The position numbers and the translations under genes were made by a program. 64,000 bases of DNA from Sialis fuliginosa (Eukaryota; Arthropoda; Insecta; Megaloptera; Sialidae). Positions 13,186 to 24,408 of the stretch are shown one piece after another. The notes beneath the pieces are model-generated. The model was not told the origin of the DNA, searched no databases, and was given only the letters and a program-made list of their open reading frames with translations. Within the stretch, counting starts at the first letter, position 1, and each line of letters begins with the position of its first letter. The DNA lies in contig OY540812.1 of NCBI GenBank assembly GCA_961205875.1, positions 21,514,001-21,578,000 of the forward strand. Direction: 5' to 3'.

Positions 13186-13298
13186 ATATACTGAAAAAAT
13201 AATTGGTTGAATTTACCTATCATAAATAAATTCAATCAAAATTTTGATTCAATTTAACTATGATAGGTAAATTCAACCAATTCTTCTTTTCAGTGTAC
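13186..13298. mobile_element. 113-bp hairpin MITE
   Basis: Nearly all of it is one inverted repeat: the left arm has ACTGAAAAAATAATTGG then TTGAATTTACCTATCATA, and the right arm is its complement ending CTTTTCAGTGTA. The spacer is about 30 bp. There is no coding capacity; the 13232-13414 frame runs out of it. Confidence 0.7.
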
Positions 13299-13624
13299 CG
13301 GAATATAGTATTTTTAAACTTGGTTAAACAATGATCCAAAAATCCATAGACAACATAACACAGCTGCCAATTCAGTGACGAAGGGGAGGTCAGGGAGATA
13401 TTATTATTGTACAAATTGCAACTATATAGAATAATCTTACTTTTAATTTTTTCCTCAGTTTCCTTCTGGCACAGTTATAAATCTTTTTCCAGGAGTTTTG
13501 TGAGTTGAATATTTACAACAAGGTACGAAACAATATATATAACTTATTATTTTTCGTGCGTTTTCTATGTTTATCGTCGATACTTGTATTAATTAATTAA
13601 GCATTGACTGACATTTCAATACTG

Positions 13625-13868
13625 GATTATGACGTCATGCAACATGGCGTGCAATTGGAAGCGTTTGAAAAGTACATTTTTTTAAATATGATATTTTGGG
13701 TTCGGGATAAACTTTTGGAGCGTGAAAAAATTTTCTACAATCTTTTTTACCTCTAGATTACATTAAATAGGTTTTTAGGGGTTTTCATTTTTGACCGGAT
13801 TACTACTATTGGTCGTTACTACTCGGTACCGTATCAGACGATGACGTCACAATCGTCGCCATAGAAAC
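13625..13868. promoter_or_regulatory. cluster of CRE, CCAAT and an RFX X-box match
   Basis: TGACGTCA (CRE) occurs near 13629 and at 13842-13849. ATTGG (CCAAT on the other strand) occurs near 13651 and 13808. GTCGCCATAGAAAC at 13855-13868 fits the RFX X-box consensus GTHNYYATRRNAAC at every position. RFX sites with CRE and CCAAT neighbours occur in promoters of ciliary and other genes, but no transcript is visible here and the match could be chance or lie in an old repeat. Confidence 0.3.
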
Positions 13869-14332
13869 GAGAAACGTTCGATTATTTCAATACGCCTGAA
13901 ATAATATTGATTACAAAATGCAGCATAAAAATAATAAAAAGAAAAACAAATCTGACATTTCCAATAAATTGTAAAGGTTTAACACCATTTCATATAGCAG
14001 AACTTACCTATTCTTAACCACTATTTGACAGTATTATGCAGTTGTATAAAATATAAATTATAAAGCCCACTTTTCATTTTGCCACTTTCTCCTTGAGTAG
14101 TGCATAATAATTATGTATTTTTTCGTACAAGTTTCGATTTCATATTGACCGCGAAAAAAGAAAACACTACTGTTAAACATAGACGGTAAATTAACCTATC
14201 TTTATTGACACTAGCCATTAAACGAGCCGTAACCCAACAATAAAGTGAGATGGGGGATCACATTTCAGTATTATTCAATAATTCCGTCTTTGTTTTTATA
14301 CGACAGTTGGAGCTAAAACAAAAGACGACTGT

Positions 14333-14470
14333 TATAAAACAAAGATAACTTGATACTCATCGGATTGTTGTAGCATTGTTTTTGCTGTTCGTGTTGCTAG
14401 TTTGGTCTTTGTCTGTCGTGTGGTGAATGTTGTTAACTTGCAAGTCGTGTGTTTTGTTGAAAACGAAAGG
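14333..14470 (+). promoter_or_regulatory. possible TATA promoter and non-coding first exon
   Basis: TATAAAA at 14333-14339 is followed about 26 bases later by an initiator-like TCATC. Next comes a T/G-rich stretch unlike the surrounding A+T-rich DNA, ending at a donor-like GAAAG|GTACTC near 14470. A second donor-like GTTAG|GTAACT follows near 14496. It could be a 5' untranslated exon of the downstream protease gene, or of nothing; the distance to the first coding exon would be about 22.6 kb. Confidence 0.2.
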
Positions 14471-16201
14471 TACTCAGCTGATCTGTTGTGGAGTTAGGTA
14501 ACTGTGAATGTAATTCTGTTGGGAAAGGTCACAGTTCGTATCCCTCCAGCGAGTATTTGTTATACATATTGTATTACAACTACAGACAAAAATGTTTTAT
14601 TGTTTAATTATGTGAACATATTGCAGCGGCATTAAATAATTATTTTGGTAAACAGTTGATATTAATTTTGGCAAACGGATATGAAGTTTTACTGTCAAGT
14701 GTCAACTATATAATTAAAAACAAAACCAAGACGAATTTTCCAGATAAATGTCTTGAAGCGTTAATTTGCCTATAACTTTCGTTTCCGGTATACAATTACG
14801 TTATTTTGTCTGTTAATAGATCATTTGAGATCATCTTATTATTTCCTATAATATTTAAAATTTCTAAATACCATTTTGTAAGCATTTATATGTTCTTTAC
14901 TTCCGTTTTCGATTTTTCAATTGAAACAAAACGTGTATTTTCGCACAGCTTTGCTGTTAGTTATTTTTTATACAATTATAAGTCTAAAAAAATCAAATCT
15001 TGTTTCTACGATGTATTTCTTTACTATATCAAAAATATTTAAAGGGTTTTTAGGTGTTAAGCGATTCATTATATATAATTTCCATCTGCAGTGTATGCTT
15101 GAAATGTTTTGCACCATATTTCACTCAAAATACTTCTACTCAAACAGAAAATATTCTTCTTGTTGAGTTAGAAGCACTTACGAATTTTTAACTCATTAGC
15201 TTCAATTTAAACTAAAAAAATCAACGTTTTAAAACGCAAAAGATACACGTGTACCCCTTGAGTCATAGGTATAAATGTTATAATAAAGGGGGGGTGGGGG
15301 GTGGAAATATATAAAGACACCGTCCCATAAATATGAACAAAAAAATCAGTAGGTAGTAATGATAAATTGAATATTTTAAGTCACTATGATTTTGCGGATA
15401 TTAGAGTAACACTGGGCCCAATGCGCCAGTAGTAAATAAAAAATTCTAAATTACTGCAACGTTTGAGAACTGCAATGTATGCAGATTTATATATGTAAGA
15501 CAATGTAGGTACACTATTGTATAGCATATATAGCAGTACAAAATGTTTCAACTTTTGGGTCTAGGGTTCTAGTTAGAATAATAATAAATATAAAATAATA
15601 TAATTACTTAAGCTACTTTTCAAGTTAAATCACGCTTTATTACTAGACTATATTTTTAATGTGACGTATAATTCCAGAGTACTATGTCGTCAATCAGGAT
15701 ACGGTTTTATTAATCTATCTGGTATATCTTCAAAAAAATTATTAATGAAAATAAAATTTTTTATATTACTTATAACGTAAAATTCAACATTTTGGATGTA
15801 ATCTGATGATTGCTTAGGTCTCCTATGTAATCTATTTTCACACAAATTAAATGTGTGTCTATATAAGGCAAACAGGCAAGTTGCACGATTCCAGCAGTAT
15901 TTAGAAGACGGTACTCACGATTTTTTTCCTCACCAACACAATAATTACGGAGATAACCGAAGACTGCAGTATCGTAGAGAGTATAAAGGTTACAATTTGG
16001 CAAATGATGTTATGTAAGAGAAACTTTCCATTTTTAATTTAATGAATTTATGTACCTTATCAACTTACAAATAAGTCGTAAATATTTAAAGTAACAAATG
16101 TTTAGGGGTCGTGTGGCGACACTATGTAAATTTTTTATTAACACCTTAATACAATACGTATTATAAAGTATTTGATCGCAAGCAAAACAAACACTATAAA
16201 A
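14471..16201. other. A+T-rich stretch, nothing identified
   Basis: No exon or element was recognised. Overlapping small frames at 14806-15166 are K/F/Y/I-rich and look like chance frames. There is a short G-rich tract at 15289-15302. Confidence 0.4.
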
Positions 16202-16505
16202 AATTTGCTTGGCTGCAAATGCAAATTAGCTCCCAGCTAACGCTATCTGCTAGGTGTCAAATTGTTATGAAATTACTCGATATTTTTAGTGGTAATAAAT
16301 GTATAGTAATATAAATGCTATGCATTTTATGAGGTACACCTGGCAGTACTTATTTTAAGTCGCTGATTTCTACTTAATATGCATGCGTCAAAGTAATTAT
16401 ATGTTTGATTTCATTGGCTACATCTGTGAGTGGTTGTCATTTATATTTAATCCCTTGTAGGTAGCGTTACCTGGGAGCTAATTTGTATTTGCAGCCAAGC
16501 AAATT
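16202..16505. mobile_element. 304-bp MITE with about 45-bp TIRs
   Basis: The left end AATTTGCTTGGCTGCAAATG and the matching complement at the right (through GCAGCCAAGCAAATT) continue inward as AATTAGCTCCCAG and then into the AACGCTATCTGC block. That block, the following GTGTCAAATTGTTATGAA and GTGGTAATAAATGTA are shared with the shorter element at 5414-5568. No frame inside. Confidence 0.7.
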
Positions 16506-16651
16506 CGAAAATTACGAAATATTTTCAATGCAATGCTTTGCTGTATTATCTATGGATTTCAGCAATCTAGTTCCAATACAAAGCAAATTCATAATGCAAT
16601 TCGGTTCCCTTAAAAACATTTTGGTAAACTTTTTCTTGGTTTTTATAATAA

Positions 16652-17593
16652 ACTAGTGGAATTTCTCGCGGCTTCGCCCGCGTTGAATAAATTTTTAATG
16701 TTATCAGCACAAATAATATTATTTTAAGTTTGTGACTTTAATTACTCCAGTAGTATTTTTTTTCCCGTTGGATTGAATGAAACTAATTTCAATCCTTCGT
16801 ATATGATAGGGGATGAATTATAAAATTTTAATTTTCTTTGTTTTTTATTCATTATGAAAAATCGTAAATATACCTGCTTCTATACGAGATAGGAGATTTT
16901 GTACCCCCTAAAACCCTCACACCCGTGGTATTCTTGTATACTTACAACTTTATATCAAGAGATTCAATTTGTAGAAAATAAAATCACCTATAAAACGCAT
17001 TATATTATTTTATTCTACTTGGGATAATTTTTAAAATACGTAATACCAAAAAAAGGCAAAAAAAATCTTTTAATGTAGCTCTTATAATTACAATTCAAAG
17101 TAAGTAATAGTATCTAGTTAAACAGTGATTTAAAAAAAATGTATTAATCGTTAAATACTAATACTCCTTTTTACAGATATCGAGCGACATATTTCAAAAA
17201 TTACATTTTAGTCATGAGATTTTCGACGATCATCACTCCAAAACGTTTAACTTTAGAGATATCAACTTTGTAATTTTTTTATAGGAAATTTCATTCTCTA
17301 TCAAATAGGTCCTGTTCAGTTTTGCTCTAGCTCACATCGCTTTCGCTTCATCGATGATTTAAACATAAGCGGCGGTCAAGTTTTTTTGTTTTTTTTTGTG
17401 TATTTTAATATTTTCTTTTGGACATCATTAGCCATCTAGCCATCAATCGGAATTAAAATTTTCGAGGCGAATATTAATTCTATTTGTCATGGTATAAAAC
17501 ATTTTTAACTTGACTGGACTATAAAATGTATATAAAAATGTAAAGGATATGATTTCGAATTGTACGCGGACGAAACCGCGCGGAATTTCTAGT
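16652..17593. mobile_element. 942-bp element with CGCGGCTTCGCCCGCG ends
   Basis: The left end ACTAGTGGAATTTC is followed by CGCGGCTTCGCCCGCG. The right end read on the other strand is ACTAGAAATTCCGCGCGG followed by TTTCGTCCGCG, giving imperfect inverted ends. This terminal motif is familiar from dispersed arthropod elements, especially Lepidoptera. Class is unresolved (TIR element or decayed LINE/Helitron-type). No coding frame remains. Confidence 0.5.
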
Positions 17594-18689
17594 AAATATA
17601 TAAATATTCATAGAATGTACTTAAATATTGTAATAACTAATAACTAACAAAAAGCTAAATTCACACCTATGCAAATAAATAAAACATGAAAAGTCAATTC
17701 GCACATCTGAACATTCAAATGCAATATTTATACTTGTCTATTATATCGGTTATTAAACAATAATAACGCCCACAAGTTGGCCTCGAAATTTAATTGTTCA
17801 AAAAACAACATTCTTTTATGATAATACTGCACATTGATTTGCAAAAGGTTTCAAAGCGTGCCTTTCAAAAAAGTGCTAATAAAAAATTAACACAGTAACA
17901 CCAAAATGACAAATTGTCTTTATTAGGTGTGCTACTTTGCTATTTAATATTTATTAAATAAATACATATTACAATGTATTAATAATACTTTATTCTTCTT
18001 AAATTTATAGCTATAGCTACTATGACATCTCAATATAAAAAAGATTATATAGTATATGTATACATATATACTATACATAATCTGAATTAATTATTATTAT
18101 GTTTATATATAATACATACATATGTACATAAATATGTAAGGTAGGTATATGTCATTCAGAACTAGTTTGTTTTTATAAAAAATGTGATATAGTAAAACTA
18201 GTTATACATTATTTAAACTACATTAATAGTACACTTTTTATGTAAATTTATAACTACTTATCACGAAAACATTTTCTTTGTGTTAAAATAAATCGTGTTA
18301 AATATAATTTAAGACAGTTTAATAACTATGGAAGTTATTATCTAAAAACAAATCAAATATATGTGACTTCATATTTATAATTTTTAATGTAGATGTGTTT
18401 AATTTATTGTATTATTTATCATTTTTTATAATAACTATCATAATATGAAGACAGTAAATTATATTTTAATTTGTGAAATCTTTTAAATTACTTTTTTTAT
18501 ACATTCATTTTAACTATTTTTATTTATTGTTTTGTCTTTTTGGTGTAAACATCAGAATACGAGAATGTCGCAATTTTGTATTTTATATTAAGATACCTTT
18601 ACCTCAAATAGTTAGAGAACCACGGATTGTAAATTTTATACATTTAGTCGTACTACAAGATTAAATTTAAATAGGAAAAACCGCGAAAG
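17594..18689. other. very A+T-rich stretch, nothing identified
   Basis: Only TATA/ATAC-rich simple sequence (about 18030-18140) and an isolated TTTTGTCTTTTTGGTG motif near 18530, which belongs to the MITE family at 4100-4266. The 18473-18664 frame is F/L/Y-rich and not a gene. Confidence 0.4.
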
Positions 18690-18960
18690 CCCGATGGTAA
18701 TCGGCACTTCATTAGCGGCTCTCGGAAGCCCATATTATTGGCAGCACGTTCGACCTTCCTTGTTGCGGAATCGAAGGGTCGTGCAGGTCAGCCTTTCGTC
18801 GTGCGGAATAGCACTCACAAACATTACCCAAACTGTCGATATAAACGCGCTGGTCCTTGAGATGCCCTCGCAGATAGACTCGCATCGCTGATCGCGGGAA
18901 TCTTGAACGTGTGCTTCAGGTGCGGGAATGTGTCGATGTCAATGAGGGGTTTTTGATTTA
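18690..18960. other. G+C-rich island of unknown origin
   Basis: About 270 bases are markedly richer in G+C and CpG than everything around them. A minus-strand frame 18712-18885 gives 57 residues (starts MRVYLRGHLKDQ, ends PIIWASESR), and a plus-strand frame is open over 18694-18891. I do not recognise either product. Composition and sharp edges suggest a fragment of an inserted element, perhaps a LINE coding remnant, or an exon of a nested host gene. No splice sites stand out. Confidence 0.3.
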
Positions 18961-19166
18961 AAAAATACTAGACCCATAGACAACAATACAACTGTCAATC
19001 GTACATTCTTGGAAAATAGTTCACCTTTAGGTATATACTTAGATAACGAGCATAATAATTATTGATTAAACTGTAAACTGTCTTATTTTAAATAATTTAT
19101 AAAATTGATAAGTACATTTATTAAAACGACAGCACAAGATATTTAATTTTTATAATAAACTCAATC

Positions 19167-19499
19167 CAGCGATTCTCAACCTGTGGGGCGCGAGCAAAAA
19201 ATGTATTTAATTTACTGAAAGAAAAGCAATAAAATACATTCTGACATAATAAAAAATAAAATACACGTTTAGATTTTCACTGATATAATACATTTATAAA
19301 TAGGATTGTATCAGTACTGCACAATGTATTTAATAATTAACTTATCAATATTAAATTAAAAACAACATTAATAATTATTAGTGACTCCCTTGGGCCTGAG
19401 CAAAGTTTTTCGAAAGAAGGTTTAATAAAATTATTGTATGAGGGGGAAGGGATAAGAATTGTGATTGGGTCGCAAATACTAAAAGGTTGAGAAACGCTG
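19167..19499. mobile_element. 333-bp non-autonomous hAT element
   Basis: The ends are CAGCGATTCTCAACCTGTGG and, on the other strand, CAGCGTTTCTCAACCTTTT, the widespread CAGNGNTTCTCAACC type of hAT TIR. The 8-bp duplication ACTCAATC is perfect on both sides (19159-19166 and 19500-19507). No transposase frame. Confidence 0.9.
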
Positions 19500-19817
19500 A
19501 CTCAATCTAATTAAGAATTTTCATAATTCAAATATTTTATATTTTCCTTTGATTTCTAGGCAAATAGCGTTTTTTCCGGTCACAAAAAGAAATTATTTTT
19601 AATGACAATTAATATGGTTTATTAGATAAATATACATTTTAAATATTATTTTGCTATCACCCAAATTTACTACTCGAGTCAGTCAAAAATATCCTGATTT
19701 ATTTTAATGGATATATTTATAAATAATCAATACTTAAATAAAATGGATACAAACTTGACTTTACATAAGACGAGATAAAATTTATTGTTTGTAATTAAGA
19801 GTCTCGTTTCGAAACTA

Positions 19818-20632
19818 ACAAGGGGAAGCAACAGCACGGTTAATGAGAATTTCAATGAGTTTGTGGTATGTTAAACTAGAGCAAAAATAAAAAGACACGT
19901 GTCCAACAATTTGATCTCATAGGCCTTAATTACAAAGATAATTAACTTTGAAAATTTGTGTATGCAATATAACCGTGTATTATGTTCGCTCGAAATATAA
20001 GTGTGTTGGCCCTACGGTCAACGCGCTGGCGTCTCGCCTGGTTTTAAGATTTGGTTTTAATTTTTATTTACAATTATTTTTTATTTTTTTGTACACATTA
20101 CCTCTCCCACTTGCGTAAAAATCGATAAATTAGACATAAATAAAACATATATTATTATTGACAATGAAAATATTGATATATACGCCAGTACATAATTATT
20201 AATTTGTTTTAAAGTAAATTTAATTTATTATTGACACAACTCATTAGTTTTTAATTAATAAATTGAAAAGTTTTAATAAAAAACAAACTTGAAAGAAACC
20301 ACAAACATCTATTGTCAATAATAATATATGTTTTATTTATGTCTAATTTATCGATTTTTACGCAAGTAAATAATAATTGTAAATAAAAATTAAAATCAAA
20401 ATCTTAAAACCAGGCGAGACGCCGCGCGTTGACCGTAGGGCCAACACACTTATATTTCGAGCGAACATAATACACGGTTATATTGAATACACAAATTTTC
20501 AAAGTTAATTATCTTTGTAATTAAGGCCTATGAGATCAAATTGTTGGACACGTGTATTTTTATTTTTGCTGTAGTTTGACATACCACAAGCTCATTGAAA
20601 TTCTCATTAACCGTGCTGTTGCTTCCCCTTGT
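19818..20632. mobile_element. 815-bp foldback element
   Basis: Two long inverted arms, 19818-20165 and 20311-20632, are separated by about 145 bp. The ends read ACAAGGGGAAGCAACAGCAC. Inner landmarks seen in both arms are GGACACGTGT-type, TTGGCCCTACGGTCAACGCG and ACCAGGCGAGACGC words. Arms are highly similar; the left one holds about 25 extra bases near 20080-20105. No TSD is certain. It could fold into a long hairpin if transcribed. Confidence 0.8.
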
Positions 20633-20829
20633 AAGTCTATTCTTTTTGTATATAAAGAAATAATTTTTTATTCGCTGTTACCGACGAACCTAAAATCATA
20701 TTGAAATACTAATTATGGACAATCATTTAAAACCGAGATTATTTACTTTATTAAAAAATAAAATATTTCATTTAATATACTTCGTCCCCTTTAATGAAAC
20801 TTACCAACGCCGCCACTGGTACATGTGCG

Positions 20830-21000
20830 ATAACTTAAATTCGGCGATTGTCTTGCAGCGCGGCGCGGCGGTTAGATCTGCATCAGTATCACACTGCAGA
20901 TATATTTGAGCCAGTCGGTGAAGGCCGGGGAGATTTTAACGCGCGATTGTGCTTGTAGCCCGCCCGGACACTTGTCCGGGACTTGTTGCATTTTAGATGT
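20830..21000. promoter_or_regulatory. CpG-rich patch, possible promoter or first exon
   Basis: The stretch starting GCGCGGCGCGGCGG is the most CpG-dense part of the first 37 kb. On the + strand a TCAGT initiator-like motif at 20884 is followed, one base off the standard DPE spacing, by AGTCGG. On the minus strand a good donor (GTAAGT, complement of ACTTAC near 20802) would end a short exon. The two readings conflict and neither has transcript support. Confidence 0.22.
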
Positions 21001-21156
21001 ACCTTGTTCTGATTACATAATATTGACTATCGTATTTGTGCTTATCTCGTGCTTGTGTCCGTGTGTGGCTGATATTATGATAAATACGACACAATATGTA
21101 TAGGCAGCACCAGAATTAGGTATTTCTGAGCCCAGAACAAGTTGACTATGTAGGTA

Positions 21157-21740
21157 GGGTCAACTGAGGTAAAAGTGAAACAAAATACAAATCTTTCATG
21201 TTTTTTGACAGTAAACGATACAAATTCATACTTTAATTTTTTTTACTAGATACGTTTATGAATAACCATTTTAAATACTTACGTCATTTGAACTGTACGA
21301 TACAACTTTAAAAAAATGTGTTTCATTTTTAACCTCTAATTTGGGAAAAAGTGAAACAGGTAAGGGAAAAAGTTAAACAGGCCTCTAATGGAAAATATTT
21401 CTCGAAAAATTAAAAGAAAAGCTACAAAGGCAACTTTTATTTATCTTCTTTGTGGCATATCAATGTGAAATTGTAACTTTAATTAATATCTGAGCTATAT
21501 AGAAAGTTGTGTGCAAAGAATTAAAATTTAATTCACACGTTTTGGCATCGACTAACAGGGAAATCTGTAGGGGTGACACATCACTTATTAGGCGATTCAT
21601 ATTTTCAGGTCGCTTTAACAAACCTTTAATGATGATGTCAGTTTTTATAATTCTCCTATAAACAAATTAGTTTTTTAGTTGCCAGCTCGTTTCACTTTTA
21701 CCCCATTTTTTTGGTGTTTCATATTTACCCCGCTCGACCC
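21157..21740. mobile_element. 584-bp TA-flanked MITE, GTGAAACA family
   Basis: The left end GGGTCAACTGAGG leads into TAAAAGTGAAACA; the right end read in reverse is GGGTCGAGCGGGG then TAAATATGAAACA, both flanked by TA. The same element, interrupted by another insertion, occupies 49091-50427. Shared inner words include GGCCTCTAATGGAAAATATT and GTGACACATCACTTATTAGG. It is Tc1/mariner-like by target preference only. Confidence 0.75.
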
Positions 21741-21828
21741 TACGCCGTCTAAGAACATTATTAACTTTATACAAAACATATAACAAACTTGATAAAAATT
21801 CGGTCTATATGAACATACATATACATTA

Positions 21829-22392
21829 AGGTGTGTCAAAAAAAAAATATTCGCTCTCGTTACGAAATAAGTTAGTTTATGACCTAAAATAAGTTAAATT
21901 TTAAGAAGTGCTGCAAAGGCGGGTCCCGTATCTCATTTAAGTAACATGGGGAAATGATTCTTTAGTATTAAGAACTGTATTAAATATATAGTATATGATA
22001 ACTGTTGAAATTTTTTAAGAAGATAAAAAAAAATCTACAAAGTCATGAACCTCAATTCAGGGTATCAAAAGTTACAGACATTCTAAGTGATTTATTTGTT
22101 AAAATTAACATCTAAAAGGCTCTCGCAACTAAACTATTGTTTTTTAAAAATATGTTAAATATTAATTTTATGGGAAATTTAATTATTTTCTGAATTATTT
22201 TTTAGGAAAATGTTTGTCTCAGTGAGTACTCCAGACCTATTGGTTTTTGTGCTAATCGGATTAGCCCCCTTGCAGCAACTCTTAAAATTAAACTACAGGG
22301 TAATCCTTCGGCAAGGATTTAATTTAGGTCATAAACTAACTTATTTCGTAATAAGAGCGAAGAAAAAAAATATTGATTTTTTTGACACACCT
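21829..22392. mobile_element. 564-bp TA-flanked MITE with AGGTGTGTCAAAA ends
   Basis: Inverted ends AGGTGTGTCAAAAAAA extend about 60 bp inward (GCTCTCGTTACGAAATAAGT and TTAGTTTATGACC in one arm, complement in the other). TA duplications lie at 21827-21828 and 22393-22394. Internally a TCAGTGAGTACTCCAGACC then GCTAATCGGATTAG block is shared with 49500-49550. It is Tc1/mariner-type by TSD. The 22210-22395 frame lies inside and is not a gene. Confidence 0.8.
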
Positions 22393-23794
22393 TAATATAT
22401 ATATGTAATACACTTAAGTTAAATATACAATCACTTATCACACAAAAATAAACAAAAAAATAAGCAAAGCAGCGCTGGTAAACCAGCCTAATGTGACCGC
22501 GGCTTTAGAATTATTGTTAGTTTATTATAAATAATAAAATAATTTTAAATATAAATATAGATCGGAACAATAAGCATCTAAATATCATCACTTCCGTAAT
22601 CCTCTTCAATCGTTACCTGTCAATTATACATCAACATAATATGTATAGTACTTCCCATTGTTAACATAACTTATAAAACATACGTTCTAACAGCACTTTA
22701 CAACAACCTTCACACCGGTTATCAATCTTTGTAATTATTGAAACAGTCGAGTTTTCAGTTATTTTATAACACACAAGTTCATTAGCTTCAATGTTAGAAT
22801 AAATAAATATTTCAATGCACGATCAAATTATAATTTACAACATTGACTTCGTGATAAGATCTCTGTTTATAATAACACAAACATGCATATATACGGAGGA
22901 ATCTCTTTTATAATACTAATTAATTTTACCATTGAACTTTGTGTTTGTAAAATATATCTAACAAGGGAACTCCGTAAATTAAATCTCTTGAAAACGAAAA
23001 TTTTTTGAGCTAAATTATAAAAAATATATTATGTAAAATAAAGCTGTTGGAACTCCCTTCGACATGAATTACAAACTAACCAAGCAAAAATAAAATCCAA
23101 AAGGCGATATAAAAAGAGGAAATGTAAAAAGTATAAATTATTTTTAAATAGTTTCCATTTTAGGTATATTTCAACAATATGGCAAAGACATACGAATGTA
23201 TTAATTAGCTTTATTTAATTTAATTTCCAGCGAAAGAAATATTAGTTGTCAAAGAAGTTTTTATTTATTTTCGGTAAAATCGGAAGTCTTAATAAAATGA
23301 CAAATTTGCATTTACCGGTCCTTACGCAAGAAACAATTCTGGCAATTGTTTTATTCAATCGATCAATCGACTAGTTTGCTGGACAAATAAACCGGCAGAT
23401 AGTATATATATTAAAACATTAAATATCTATTTTCAGTAAAATCGAAAAACAGTTTAATATGTCTTATAGTAATTTTTCACCAGAACGATACGAGAAACAA
23501 TTTTACCAAATTTCAATTTTTTTTCATACGCCGTTTTTGAGATCATTAGGCTATTCTATCAGACAGACAAAAATTATTCTAAAAACTGTTTTTTTGATTA
23601 TTGAGGTTTTAGATTTAAAAAGTTTATGGATACATTGCAAGCAACTGAATCACCAATACGAAAATTTTACCAAAAACTTGATGACAGCCATCCTTTATCA
23701 AATGTCATTTATAATATACTTTACATTACAATAAAATTTGATCTGCAAGATAAATAATGGTTTCAAATAGACTCCGTAATGAATTTTTGATATA
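22393..23794. other. A+T-rich stretch, nothing identified
   Basis: No element with recognisable ends and no exon. The 23459-23734 frame (91 codons) has no recognisable domain. Confidence 0.4.
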
Positions 23795-24406
23795 CAGTCG
23801 AGACTCGTTTATTCTAAACCTTCTGAATCGTTTTGAATTGAGGAAGCCGCGTTTATTCGAAGTCGAGAGGGGCTCTCACCAAGTTATGTATAGATCCTTG
23901 GCCGTTGGCGCGGGAATTGACGTCACCACGAAGATGTATTCAAATGTTATAAATCTATAATAGAATATCAATTACAAGAAATCCTTTATTTATTCTTGTC
24001 TTCGTATTTTTGGATATTATAACAACATATACAATCAAAGAAGTACAAATTCGACGTTTCAAAATAATGAAAAAGCTATCACCATTGAGTAACTATCACA
24101 GACAATTTTGTCTATTCGGGAAGTGTCATTTTTACTATTCTGACCTAACCTCAAATCTATAGATATGATTTTCGTTACGTTCGTAGCATGCAATGAATAT
24201 CAAAAAAATTAAAATCTTCTGAAAAATATTGTACAGTCAATGAGATGAATACAAATGCTCTAATTAATTCTACAAAAAATTTCAAAAATATGTTCGTTTA
24301 CGCCATGACTCGAAAACGGTGGGAGGTGAATAAAGATAAAAAATTACAAATAAACGAAACTCGGCATTTCAGATAAACGAGACTTAGAATTAACGAGTCC
24401 CGACTG
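23795..24406. mobile_element. 612-bp pogo/Tigger-like MITE
   Basis: The ends CAGTCGAGACTCGTTTATTC and, reversed, CAGTCGGGACTCGTTAATTC lie next to TA duplications at 23793-23794 and 24407-24408. CAGT..ACTCGTTTAT-type ends are characteristic of pogo/Tigger elements. The 131-codon minus-strand frame at 24298-24693 starts outside and runs into the right end; it shows no transposase motif. Confidence 0.75.
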
Positions 24407-24408
24407 TA

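Noticed and set aside
6590-23930. Recurring GACGTCA sites (6590, 9303, 13629, 13842, 23919) as a regulatory series
   Set aside because: By rough expectation a few such sites should occur by chance in 64 kb of this composition; only the 13842 site has supporting neighbours.
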